A program made the translations under genes and the position numbers. A DNA stretch of 64,000 bases from a virus, in the IMG/VR virus record IMGVR_UViG_3300031673_000006, positions 1-64,000 of that record, one strand, 5' to 3'. Numbering within the stretch: position 1 is the first letter of the stretch; each line of letters starts with the position of its first letter. The notes beneath the pieces were generated by a model. The model made no database searches. It saw only the letters and a list, made by a program, of their open reading frames with translations, and had not been told where the DNA came from. Below, piece after piece: positions 26,461 to 35,256 of this stretch.

Positions 26461-28739
26461 TGTCCAAGAAGTCCGAATCCAAGCTCCCCGGCGAGCTCAA
26501 CGAAAACTGGGGCTCCAACTACATGATGGACGGCTTCTGGCACGACATGGAGTACGAGCATGGTCTCAAAGAGAACCCTGGCGCGAACCCTGTCCCGCAG
26601 CCCTCCACGTCTGGCATGAGCCATCTCCCCGACGGCATGATCATGGCTCTCCAAGCCGAACTCGAGATTGAGACTCAAGAAGAGGAAGGCGGTCTCGATC
26701 TTGAGGCGCTCGGCATTGTCGCCGCGATTTCTGGTGTTGACCCTGAGCAAGACTTCGACGTTGATCGTGCAGACGCGGGCATCGTGGACTATACGTGGCT
26801 CTCCGAGGCGTACCAGGACCCCACTCGCCTCCCCAACAAGCCCGTCGATAACGGCATCCCTGAACTGCAAGAGGCATGGGGCAACCGCACGGATGGCATT
26901 GCTCGCATCGACCTCACTGACCGTGACGCCGTGCGTTACCAGGATGCGTTTCAAGGCCAAGAGGACGACGACATACTGCATCCTGAGAAGCTCGCTTCTT
27001 TCGTGCAGTCGGCCATGCGTCGGTCTGCTGCGGGGGAGTCGATGGTTTCCATCAAGCGCCGTCTTGCATCGCATCTCAACCTCGCGTCGGCTCGGAAGAT
27101 TCTCAACCCCGTCAAAGCCATCGAGGCCGAGCACGGGCTCGTGGGCAACGTCTACGTCCGTGCCTCCGCGTACCCTGGTCTTGAGCAAGGCAAGTGGCGC
27201 AACGACTTGATCAAGGCAGCCAAGGGCGCCCGGTACCTGATCGCTCAGTGTGGTCAGGATTGTTCGGGATGCGCGTGTTCCCTCGGCCTCACGGTTGTCA
27301 ACCACCCTGATCAGATCGACTGGAACGACGCCTACGATCACTACTCGCCCAGGCTCGCGGCCACGGGTCGCCTCGACCGCATGGCTACGGTGATGGACAA
27401 GCGCTTGGCTCTCAAGCACGCGTTCGTCGCTGAGGAGAAGGCACCGAAGACTCACATCGAGAACTCCAGGGTGCGTCACACGACGCCATCTGATCGAGTG
27501 TCTCGTCACGAAGCCGTGCAGGCCATCACGTCGCACAAAGAGACGCGTGAGCGCCTGGACCTGTCGGGCAAGGAGTTGCAGATCCAGCGGACGCAGCTCG
27601 CCAAAAAGCTCGGCGCGATGGCCAAGGCCAATCTCATCAGCATGGAGGAAGCCAAGACGTTGATGGGTTCGGACCAGCCGATTCAGACGCGCATTCGCAT
27701 GGCCAACCTCTTGGCAGCTCGTACCAAGAAGGCCGAGTTCAGCGGTGCTCTGATCGGGGATGCTCGCGTCTCCATCACGGCTGAGGAGTTCGCAGCCGCA
27801 GGCGAGCGTGGGAAGGCTGCTCAGCACAACGCTCGGACGGCCTCCGCATCTGAGGATGCGGAGCGCAACCGTCTGCTCGAGGGATTCAATCGCCTCGAGG
27901 CTCGCTACCAGGCTGCGCGCGCGAAGGTCGGCAAGGTTCTTGAGGTCGTCGTCAACAAGAAGATGGCGGGCGCGAAACTCCGGGAGTGGGTTGACGGTCT
28001 GTTCGACGCCAACGAGCGTCAGATGGTCAAGGCAGCGCTCGACCCGGTGCTCGTCAATGGCGGGTACTACGAGGACGAGAATGCAGGCAAGCCCCGTGCG
28101 TACGAGGGCAACGCGATGCACGAAGCCGAGTACAAGCGCCCCGAGCACATCGTCTCTGCCGGTGAGATCGCCAAGACGGTTCGGTGGGCTCGACAGCAAA
28201 TGAGCGAAGGGTTCGCTTCTCGTGACCTCGACCAGCTCATCGACCATCGTGTCGAGGCTCGTGTGAAGAAGGCCGCATCCGAGCAGCTCGTTCAGATTCG
28301 CATGAAGCACGAGGGTCTGTCAGGCCACCTGTATGTGGATGCCGAAGCCTACGCCACTCCCAAGACGGCCAAGGGCTGTGAAGAGGGGGCACTCAAGCAT
28401 CGTACGAACGGCCTGCCTTACGTGCTCGCTATGAGCCAGTGCGGAAGCTGTGTCTTCAAGAACGCGGATGGTGTTTGCCAGAAGTACAACAAGACACTCG
28501 TGGATGAGGTGCCGACGGAGAACCTTGAAGAGTTCCGTCGTCAGGCACTCGCGTCTCACGACATGAGCGACGCCGAGGAGACGGCATCCATGTTCCATGG
28601 GAACGATCTCCGTATGGCCGACAACCCCAATATCGTGGACGAGTTCGGGCTCCACAACGCTACGCTCGATGACCTCGAAACAGAGGACACCACGATTGGA
28701 ACTCTCGACGGGATCTTCTTCGGAGGGTTTGAGCTGTGA
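26460..28739 (+). CDS. Large virion-region protein with duplicated Cys modules
   Basis: The product has 759 residues. The ATG at 26460 overlaps the previous stop. Two related modules can be seen. The first is HGLVGNVYVRASAYPG leading to CGQDCSGCAC at about residues 220-280. The second is HEGLSGHLYVDAEAYAT leading to CGSCVFKNADGVC at about 617-680. Each ends in a cluster of 3-4 Cys, so a metal or Fe-S site is likely. Between them is a long helical region with basic character. It precedes the Dps-like gene with a 4-base overlap. No known family was recognised. Confidence 0.75.
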   Translation: MSKKSESKLPGELNENWGSNYMMDGFWHDMEYEHGLKENPGANPVPQPSTSGMSHLPDGMIMALQAELEIETQEEEGGLDLEALGIVAAISGVDPEQDFDVDRADAGIVDYTWLSEAYQDPTRLPNKPVDNGIPELQEAWGNRTDGIARIDLTDRDAVRYQDAFQGQEDDDILHPEKLASFVQSAMRRSAAGESMVSIKRRLASHLNLASARKILNPVKAIEAEHGLVGNVYVRASAYPGLEQGKWRNDLIKAAKGARYLIAQCGQDCSGCACSLGLTVVNHPDQIDWNDAYDHYSPRLAATGRLDRMATVMDKRLALKHAFVAEEKAPKTHIENSRVRHTTPSDRVSRHEAVQAITSHKETRERLDLSGKELQIQRTQLAKKLGAMAKANLISMEEAKTLMGSDQPIQTRIRMANLLAARTKKAEFSGALIGDARVSITAEEFAAAGERGKAAQHNARTASASEDAERNRLLEGFNRLEARYQAARAKVGKVLEVVVNKKMAGAKLREWVDGLFDANERQMVKAALDPVLVNGGYYEDENAGKPRAYEGNAMHEAEYKRPEHIVSAGEIAKTVRWARQQMSEGFASRDLDQLIDHRVEARVKKAASEQLVQIRMKHEGLSGHLYVDAEAYATPKTAKGCEEGALKHRTNGLPYVLAMSQCGSCVFKNADGVCQKYNKTLVDEVPTENLEEFRRQALASHDMSDAEETASMFHGNDLRMADNPNIVDEFGLHNATLDDLETEDTTIGTLDGIFFGGFEL

Positions 28740-29203
28740 GCAAGACGGCAAATGGCAGGGCGACTGCGGTCGACCTGCTCCAGCACCTGCTGGGTCTCAT
28801 GCGGGCTCAGTATTGGAGCTACCAAGAAGCTCATTGGAAGGTGAAGGGCGCAAGCTTCTACGGCAACCATCTTCTGTTTCAACGTCTCTATGAGAGCCTC
28901 GTGGAGCAGGTGGACACGCTTGCTGAGAAAATGGTGGGCAAGTACGGCCCTGAGGCTGTGTGCAGTTCGGCCCTCGTTCCGCGATTCGAGAGTTTCCTTG
29001 GGCGCTGGCAGGTGGTGGGTTGTCTGCACAAGCGGGGTCTCTTGTCTGAGGCTGATTTTCATGCCGTGGTCCAAAAGGTCTACAACGAACTCAAAGCACT
29101 GGGTGAACTTAGCCTCGGGATGGACGACTTCCTGATGGCCATCGCAAGTGAGCACGAGACCAACCAGTACCTTCTTCGCCAGGTGCTTCGATCCAAGGGG
29201 TAG
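28736..29203 (+). CDS. Dps-like ferritin-fold protein
   Basis: The product has 155 residues and a GTG start overlapping the previous stop. HWKVKGASFYGNHLLF followed by EQVDTLAEK matches the Dps ferroxidase region. His33, His45, Asp60 and Glu64 fall at the spacings 12, 15 and 4 found in Dps (H51, H63, D78, E82 of the E. coli protein). The Asp at position 67 of E. coli Dps is replaced by Gln49. Dps forms 12-mers that store iron and protect DNA from oxidants. Location among virion genes is unusual. Confidence 0.82.
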   Translation: MSKTANGRATAVDLLQHLLGLMRAQYWSYQEAHWKVKGASFYGNHLLFQRLYESLVEQVDTLAEKMVGKYGPEAVCSSALVPRFESFLGRWQVVGCLHKRGLLSEADFHAVVQKVYNELKALGELSLGMDDFLMAIASEHETNQYLLRQVLRSKG

Positions 29204-29206
29204 ACC

Positions 29207-29830
29207 ATGCCAACCGTCGCACAACCGCCATACCAACTGCTTGTCGCGAACTTCTCGCGCCCGACGCAGAGCTCCATTGAGGGTTCTGACACGTCTCACA
29301 TGGCACCGACGAAGACGCGCACGGGGTTCATTTTCCAGCACGTCCAGAACCTCGGGTTCGCTTCAGACCACGTCAGCGGCACGTCCTCTCCAGCGCGTTC
29401 GGTTGTCACGAACACGATCAACGCAACTTTCGATCCTTTCGGAGGAACTCCTCCTCCCACAGGGGATGTGGTTGTGGCCAGTGATGTGTTCGTGGGGCAG
29501 TCCGCAAGCCTATTCATTGGCCCCTACGAGCTCGTGTCCAACCGAGACTTCGTGACCGGAGGTGGCACCGCAGCCACGGCCACAGCCATTGCAACGGCTG
29601 TCAGTGCGTTGCCTGGCTACACCGGCACTCCAGCCGGGTCCACCGTGACCGTGGAGGGTCCTGACGGACAAAGCGGGCTTCGTTTCGATGCTGCCTATCG
29701 GGGCGGCGATCTGAACTTCACGTTCACCTACGTGGCTGAGGACGGCGTTTTGAGCCAGGGCATCGGTGGAGGCCCGATCGAGCCGCCGGACATTTTGCCC
29801 CCGGGTACGCCCAATGGTGTGGCGCCCTAG
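29207..29830 (+). CDS. Structural protein, beta-rich
   Basis: The product has 207 residues and an ATG start. The sequence is rich in Gly, Thr, Val and Pro. GPYELVSNRDFVTGGGTAAT and TATAIATAVSALPGYTG form a domain of the kind inserted in the beta-helix protein at 23384, where a string of Ala-rich helix (NLAAALND) lies between beta strands. The tail is Pro/Gly-rich. It lies just before the terminase genes. Probably a minor head or tail component. Confidence 0.65.
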   Translation: MPTVAQPPYQLLVANFSRPTQSSIEGSDTSHMAPTKTRTGFIFQHVQNLGFASDHVSGTSSPARSVVTNTINATFDPFGGTPPPTGDVVVASDVFVGQSASLFIGPYELVSNRDFVTGGGTAATATAIATAVSALPGYTGTPAGSTVTVEGPDGQSGLRFDAAYRGGDLNFTFTYVAEDGVLSQGIGGGPIEPPDILPPGTPNGVAP

Positions 29831-29848
29831 TAGCCGAATGTGAATTTT

Positions 29849-30541
29849 ATGAGTGCAGCAGAGCAGACACGAGATGAGTTAATCGCTTTGATTCCGACTG
29901 ACGCAAAGCGCGTCAAGGTCATCGACGAGAAAGGCCAGGAGCGTTGGCGCGATCTTGAGGCCGATGGGTTCGATGCCATTTTGGATTCGGACGAGATCGT
30001 CTTGGTGTCTGGACGTCCGCACATCATGACTGAGAAGCCCGGTCGTCGGAAGAAGGCGCCGGCGCCCAAGCCCCCTGCTCCGACGAGCCAAACGGTTGCG
30101 CAGCTCATGGCTGCGAAGGCGTATTTCTTCGACAACGACCCTCTCTTGCTTCAGCTCGAGCGCGGTCTCGATTCGGAAGATGTCCTGCACCTTGTGATGC
30201 AGGGGTTCGCTCAAGAAGCTGCCTCTCTCAACTTTGAGCGCGTCGAGGCGGAGCGAACTGGCAAGGAGACGAGCCAGCTTTCCATCCGTCGCATCAACGC
30301 CCTCAAGGCCCTTGGTGAAACGTGGATCAAGCGCAAGGAGCAACTTTCGGGTCGCATGATCGACCTCGAGAGCCCCGCGTTTCGCCAGCTCTTTGAGTTC
30401 ATGCTCGAGTGTTTCCGCGAGTCCATGCGCAATGGCGGGATCTCCCGAGACCAAGCCGAGACGGTCTTCGTCGCGCTCTCAGAGCGCATGACGGAGGAGA
30501 CGTGGGAGGAAGAAGCGCGCAAGAAGATGAGGGGAGCGTGA
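29849..30541 (+). CDS. Possible terminase small subunit
   Basis: The product has 230 residues from the ATG at 29849; a GTG at 29840 is an alternative start. It has an N-terminal alpha/beta part, a basic Pro-rich linker (RRKKAPAPKPPAPTS), and a C-terminal helical region (LSIRRINALKALGETWIKRK). It lies immediately before terL, the usual place for the small terminase subunit that recognises DNA for packaging. No HTH is clear, so the name rests on position, helical content and size. Confidence 0.5.
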   Translation: MSAAEQTRDELIALIPTDAKRVKVIDEKGQERWRDLEADGFDAILDSDEIVLVSGRPHIMTEKPGRRKKAPAPKPPAPTSQTVAQLMAAKAYFFDNDPLLLQLERGLDSEDVLHLVMQGFAQEAASLNFERVEAERTGKETSQLSIRRINALKALGETWIKRKEQLSGRMIDLESPAFRQLFEFMLECFRESMRNGGISRDQAETVFVALSERMTEETWEEEARKKMRGA

Positions 30542-30545
30542 ACCC

Positions 30546-32450
30546 GTGGCAGGCAAAGCTTCCAGCAACCTCGCCCGGATCGCTCTCAACGCCGGGCGCC
30601 TCAAGATTGAGGGAGGCAGACGTGAAGTTGTTGACATCATCACCTTCATCGAAGCCGACTGGGGTCTGAAGTTCAAGCTCTGGCCCGTCCAGAGAGTCAT
30701 TCTCAAGGCGCACTACGGCATCGAGCTCGACGACAATCCTGCCAACAAGTTCAAGATCACGGACTGGAAGCGGGAGAACGAGCAGTGGTTCACTGAGGCG
30801 GAGTACCTGCGGTGGAAGCACGAACGCGGCGAGTGCAACATCGCTGAGGTCGTCCCGGGGCATGAGCGTCGCAACCTGATTCTGCCCATTGGGCGCCGGT
30901 CGGGTAAGACGACGATCTCTGCGTGCATCGCTGCCTACGAGACGTACAAGCTGATCAACAAGGGCAACCCGCAGAGCTATTACGGGCTCGCCCCTTCCAA
31001 CCCGATCCGTCTCATCTCAGTTGCGACTGGCAAGGACCAGGCCGGTCTCCTCTACGAAGAGGTCAGCCACCACTTCGCCAAGTGCAACTTCTTCAAGCGC
31101 TACACAGCGAACAACACGCTGTCCTACGCGCGTTTCCAGACTCCTCACGACATCGATGAGTTTGGCGCCTACTCGGAGAACCCCCGAGCTCGTGCAAGCG
31201 TCCGCGTCTCCTTCGCAGCTTGTAACGCCAAGAGCCTCCGCGGGTCTGGCAACGTCGTCATCATCCTCGATGAGGTTGCCCACTTCCTCGAGCAGGGCGG
31301 CAGCTCGGCCGAGGAGGTCTACACAGCGCTGTCTCCGTCAAACAAGGCGTTCACACCGAAGGATGAGTACGGAGAGAACATCTACGGAGAGGCCACTGAA
31401 TCTGAGGGTCGGATCATCATGATCTCGTCGCCCCTCGGCAGGCAGGGGCTGTTCTACGAGAAGTTCAAACAGGCGATGGGTGGCGGCGAGTCCACCACGA
31501 ACATGCTCGCTGTGCAGGCGCCTACGTGGGAGGTCAACCCGACCATGTCCGCGGCGGCGTTCAAAGAGGAGTACGCCTTCGACCCCCGTAAGTTCGCGGT
31601 CGAGTTCGGGGCGGAGTTTTCCGACCGGACCCTCGGTTGGCTTGAGGACGACCAAGACTTGTGGGCCTGCGTCGACAAGAGCCTACGAGCTCGTCATCGA
31701 GGACAACCTCGCTTGGCCTATTTCGTTGGATTCGACCTTGGTCTCGTCAACGATGCGTCTTCGATCGCCATCACGCACATCGATCCTGATGGCCGCATCA
31801 TCCTCGATTACATCGGCAAGATGCAGGCCGGGGAGGGCGAGTACGCCGACTACGACCGCCTTGAGTTCGAGGACGTGGCCAACTGGATTCACCTTCTCTC
31901 GCGTCGATTCCGTTTCTACAAGGGTCTGTTCGATCAATGGGGAGCGATCCCTCTTGAGCAGGCACTCGCCAAGAAGGGGCTCACGATGCTCGAGGGCAAG
32001 CTGTTCACGGCGCCCGAGAAGAGCCAGATCTGGCAGAACTTCAAGTCGATGATGTGGGACCGCATTGGCGGCAAGCCCCGCCTCGGGTTCTACGACATCA
32101 CGGACCGCGAGAAGCAGGAGTACATCCGGCGCGAAGAGAAGCCTCCTGAGCACCTTGAGTACCTTGAGGAGCTGCGGTCTCTCCAAGCCACCTTCAAGAG
32201 CAAGTACATCATCCACGTCGAAGCCCCGCAGTCGGATGGGAAACACGACGACATGGCAGACGCCTTGGCGCGTTCGATCTACTTGGCGAGTCAGCATCTC
32301 GGGAAGCTCAAGCACATCGCGGGTTCAAGGACGAACGCGGACCCCAATCAGCCACAAGTGTCTGCGAAGGTCCGTCGTTTGAACCATCGGAAACGTCTCG
32401 CCGGGGGCTCCGATCCAAAGCGGATGGTCCCCAGGAAGCGGAGGCGATAG
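30546..32450 (+). CDS. terL: Terminase large subunit
   Basis: The product has 634 residues and a GTG start. The ATPase has Walker A GRRSGKTT at 116-123 and Walker B VVIILDE with Asp242 and Glu243. The coupling motif is in IIMISSPLG. The C-terminal nuclease of RNase H type starts at YFVGFDLGLVNDASS, with catalytic Asp397. Near its end, KHDDMADAL supplies late acidic residues. It pumps phage DNA into the prohead through the portal at 33230 and cuts the concatemer. Confidence 0.96.
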   Translation: MAGKASSNLARIALNAGRLKIEGGRREVVDIITFIEADWGLKFKLWPVQRVILKAHYGIELDDNPANKFKITDWKRENEQWFTEAEYLRWKHERGECNIAEVVPGHERRNLILPIGRRSGKTTISACIAAYETYKLINKGNPQSYYGLAPSNPIRLISVATGKDQAGLLYEEVSHHFAKCNFFKRYTANNTLSYARFQTPHDIDEFGAYSENPRARASVRVSFAACNAKSLRGSGNVVIILDEVAHFLEQGGSSAEEVYTALSPSNKAFTPKDEYGENIYGEATESEGRIIMISSPLGRQGLFYEKFKQAMGGGESTTNMLAVQAPTWEVNPTMSAAAFKEEYAFDPRKFAVEFGAEFSDRTLGWLEDDQDLWACVDKSLRARHRGQPRLAYFVGFDLGLVNDASSIAITHIDPDGRIILDYIGKMQAGEGEYADYDRLEFEDVANWIHLLSRRFRFYKGLFDQWGAIPLEQALAKKGLTMLEGKLFTAPEKSQIWQNFKSMMWDRIGGKPRLGFYDITDREKQEYIRREEKPPEHLEYLEELRSLQATFKSKYIIHVEAPQSDGKHDDMADALARSIYLASQHLGKLKHIAGSRTNADPNQPQVSAKVRRLNHRKRLAGGSDPKRMVPRKRRR

Positions 32451-32453
32451 CCG

Positions 32454-32714
32454 ATGTCCGACAAAGGGATCATGCCGGGCGATCCCAACCGGGCCGACCA
32501 CCGGTTCATCGCCTATTCGCTCGATAACTTCATGAAGCCGAAGTGCCTTCATTTTCCGAAGGAGTTCGACAGAGTGGCGAAGGTTTTCAAACGTGCGGGA
32601 GGTTCTTGGGAACGCATCTTCACGGGTTCTGCCCGGGATGTGGTGCTCCTGCGCCGTATTCTAAAGCTCGCAATCAAGAAGGGCTTCATCACCAAGGAGC
32701 CGACCTTTCGGTAG
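32454..32714 (+). CDS. Hypothetical small protein
   Basis: The product has 86 residues and starts three bases after terL. It is basic and helical (DRVAKVFKRAGGSWERIF; DVVLLRRILKLAIKKGFIT). The layout suggests a small DNA-binding or packaging-associated protein, but no family is recognised. It is followed closely by a coiled-coil gene and then the portal. Confidence 0.7.
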   Translation: MSDKGIMPGDPNRADHRFIAYSLDNFMKPKCLHFPKEFDRVAKVFKRAGGSWERIFTGSARDVVLLRRILKLAIKKGFITKEPTFR

Positions 32715-32723
32715 GGTGTCGAG

Positions 32724-33176
32724 ATGTCCGAGCACGAGGATAGCGAAGAGCAGGAAAGGTTCGTGCCGGCGGAACGGCAGACCATTCGGGACGCCATTCT
32801 TGCCCAGGCTGAGGAGCGCCGCCGTGAAGAAGCGGAGCGTGAGCATGCGGAGCGTCGACAGGCTCGGGAAGACCGTATCCAAAAACGACGCACCACGGAT
32901 CTCAAGAAGGCTCGAGACCGCAAAGCGAAGAATCTGAGGGCCGTCAACGAGTCAAATGCCCGGACGCGGGCGCACCTCTCGGACGCTGCTCGATCCCTCA
33001 AGGCTGCTCTCAAAGCCGCCACTGGGGTCAAACTGTCCCGGCACAGCGACGAGGGACGGCAACAACAGCGCGATGTTCGTTCGATCCAGGCCTCGATGGC
33101 CTCGCTTCGTGGCGTCGGCGCAGGCGATTTTGACGAAGCCAACTTCGAGGTCGATCTTGACTTGGACGTTGGATAA
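32724..33176 (+). CDS. Charged coiled-coil protein
   Basis: The product has 150 residues. Residues ~20-90 are a strongly charged Arg/Glu/Lys helix (EERRREEAEREHAERRQ). The C-terminus is acidic (DFDEANFEVDLDLDV). It lies between terL and the portal gene. It could be a packaging accessory or small scaffolding protein; this is inference from position. Confidence 0.7.
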   Translation: MSEHEDSEEQERFVPAERQTIRDAILAQAEERRREEAEREHAERRQAREDRIQKRRTTDLKKARDRKAKNLRAVNESNARTRAHLSDAARSLKAALKAATGVKLSRHSDEGRQQQRDVRSIQASMASLRGVGAGDFDEANFEVDLDLDVG

Positions 33177-33229
33177 CCACCACACCACCACAGAACTACA
33201 GAACACAGAACTACAGGAGATGAGCAGCC
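33177..33229 (+). promoter_or_regulatory. Leader of the portal gene with short A/C-rich repeats
   Basis: The 53-base gap holds CACCACACCACCACA, then AGAACTACAG twice with ACAGAAC between, then the ribosome site CAGGAGATG. No promoter or terminator is clear. The unusual A/C-rich leader should be unstructured and may favour high translation of the portal. Confidence 0.35.
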
Positions 33230-35215
33230 ATGCCAGCGGAAGGATCAGGTAAAGCAATCGCCGGACCAGCGTCAACGACGGTTCGGACAAACGAGGGCGC
33301 ACGCGTCGTGGCTGAGGTGCCGAACCATCGGACTCAGGTTCGCATTGGCAAGCCGTCCCGGGTGGTCGTTGGATCGATGCGCTCGCAAAACAAGTCGAGC
33401 TTCCGAGCAAGGGTGGCCGCTTCTTGCGGCCCCGGCAGCGGTGGCTTTGGCGGGACCGGTGGCGCATACGGCGGTGGCGGTGGCGGTGGTGGTGGCGGCG
33501 GGTTCGGAGGCAACGGGGGTGGTGGCGCAGTTGCCCAAGCATCCGCGGGCAACTTCTATTCGCCCGAGCTGTCGACGGACTTCCTTGAGCTTCCGCAGTC
33601 TCTCAACGAGCAGTGGAACTACTACCGATTCTTCTACAACAACGAGCCGTTCGTCGGGCAGGCCCTTGACCTGCACACTGAGCTGCCGTTGTCGAAGGTC
33701 CGCCTTGCTCGCCCCAAGGCCAAAAGCAAGGCGCTTGCAGACCGGGCACTCCGTTTCTGCGAGAAGTGGGTCGAGGGCATCGGACTGCTGCAACGGCTGC
33801 TGGAGATCGTCCACGACTACTTCCTCATCGGGGAGGTCTACATCTTCTGCGAGGATGCCAACCCCGACATGCCTCGGGAGGTTCGGCAGAAGGTCGTCCG
33901 TCGCGTGGAGCACGACGGCACTCTCACAGAGCAGTGGATCGACCGCGAAGAGGCCGATGACCTCGCTGTTGAATGGCTCAAGCAGAACTACAAGGGGCTC
34001 ACGAACGTCCGCATCCTACCTCCTGAGCAGGTGCACATCCAGACGTTCCCGTTCACGGATGAAGTGATCATCGAGCTTATCCCTGACTCCAAGACGAAGC
34101 ACGTCCTCGAGATGGCTGAGCAGGGGGACCGCAACGCACAACGCGTGGCAGATTCTATGGACCCTGTGGTCATCGAGGCTCTTCGTCGCGGTGACAACAT
34201 CCCGCTGTCCACGGACCCTGATGGGGGCTCGTTCGTCCACTACATGGCGAACAAGAAGTCGCAGTACGAGCCGCGCGGCCACAGCATCCTCCAGCGATGC
34301 CTCCGTACGCTCGTGTACTTCGACAAACTCCGTCAGGCGCAGACGAGTATCGCTTCGCGCCACATGACTCCTGTGCGTCTCGTCTACGCCGAGGACATGA
34401 GCGAGGCCGACACGGAGAACCTGCGCGACCAGATTGACCTCGCGCTCCAAGACCCCGACTACTCGATCGTCACGAACTTCCAGGTCACCTGGGAGGAGAT
34501 GAACTCAAACGGCCGTCTCCTTGAGCTCACGGGAGAGTACGACCTCATCAGCCGTCAGCTCTACGCGGGCCTTGGTGTGACTGAGACGTTGCTCAACGGT
34601 GAGTCGAGCTACTCGGGTGACCGCATCAACCTCGAGGTCATCAACACGCGCTACATGCTGCTTCGTGAAAACGTGCAGCGCCTCGTCGAGCAGTACTTCT
34701 TCAAGCCGATGTGTCGACGCATGGGCTTCGTGGAGGAGGACGAGGACGGCGAGATGGTGGTCATCTACCCGAAGCTGAGCTTCACCAGGCTCGCGCTCCG
34801 GGACAATCAGGACACCTTCGATGCCCTGTTCCAGCTCTACCAGAAGGGCAGCCTGGACATCGAGACGATCCTCGACCTGCTCAACATCGACCCGGTCATG
34901 GTCAAGGAGCGCCTCGAGCGAGACTTCGCCACGTTCAACGATGCGCAGTTCAACGAAGTCCTTCGTTCGGTCTACGGCCGGTCGGGCGACCAACTCGCCG
35001 AGAACTCCAACATCGTCAACAAGATCGCGGAACAGCTCGGGCTCGAGTACAGCAAGCCCGAAGAGCCTGGCATGGGCCGATTCGCGTCCCTCAAGACCGC
35101 ATCAGAGGGGGGTCTCCAAATTGGTGACGACATGGTTTCCAAGATCGCTGATGCAGTGGTCGAACGGCTCATGGGGACGCGGAAGGCGCCCGGAGAGCCC
35201 TCTGACGAGTCTTAG
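33230..35215 (+). CDS. Portal protein
   Basis: The product has 661 residues. After a basic N-terminal region there is a Gly-rich stretch (about residues 68-103, including a run of 11 Gly). FYSPELSTDFLELPQSLNE then starts the portal core. LNEQWNYYRFFYNNEPFVGQ followed by LDLHTELPLSKV is typical of portal proteins. The order terL, two small genes, portal is the standard packaging arrangement. It forms the dodecameric ring at the head vertex. The Gly-rich insertion is unusual and its purpose unknown. Confidence 0.85.
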   Translation: MPAEGSGKAIAGPASTTVRTNEGARVVAEVPNHRTQVRIGKPSRVVVGSMRSQNKSSFRARVAASCGPGSGGFGGTGGAYGGGGGGGGGGGFGGNGGGGAVAQASAGNFYSPELSTDFLELPQSLNEQWNYYRFFYNNEPFVGQALDLHTELPLSKVRLARPKAKSKALADRALRFCEKWVEGIGLLQRLLEIVHDYFLIGEVYIFCEDANPDMPREVRQKVVRRVEHDGTLTEQWIDREEADDLAVEWLKQNYKGLTNVRILPPEQVHIQTFPFTDEVIIELIPDSKTKHVLEMAEQGDRNAQRVADSMDPVVIEALRRGDNIPLSTDPDGGSFVHYMANKKSQYEPRGHSILQRCLRTLVYFDKLRQAQTSIASRHMTPVRLVYAEDMSEADTENLRDQIDLALQDPDYSIVTNFQVTWEEMNSNGRLLELTGEYDLISRQLYAGLGVTETLLNGESSYSGDRINLEVINTRYMLLRENVQRLVEQYFFKPMCRRMGFVEEDEDGEMVVIYPKLSFTRLALRDNQDTFDALFQLYQKGSLDIETILDLLNIDPVMVKERLERDFATFNDAQFNEVLRSVYGRSGDQLAENSNIVNKIAEQLGLEYSKPEEPGMGRFASLKTASEGGLQIGDDMVSKIADAVVERLMGTRKAPGEPSDES

Positions 35216-35256
35216 CGGTTTTCGGTCTATCGCGGCCCTTCTAGCGGAGGGTTCGC
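35216..35256 (+). promoter_or_regulatory. Recurring TTTTCG..CTAT element with hairpin at the start codon
   Basis: The gap contains GCGGTTTTCGGTCTATCGCG. A stem then forms from CGCGGCCCT and AGGGTTCGCG around the Shine-Dalgarno sequence, running up to the GTG start at 35257. The left part matches the elements at 21766 and 25622. Both promoter activity and hairpin control of translation are possible. Confidence 0.4.

Noticed and set aside
26094-28310. 738-codon open frame on the reverse strand
   Set aside because: It mirrors the codon structure of the well-supported + strand gene at 26460 and has no ribosome site or recognisable domain.
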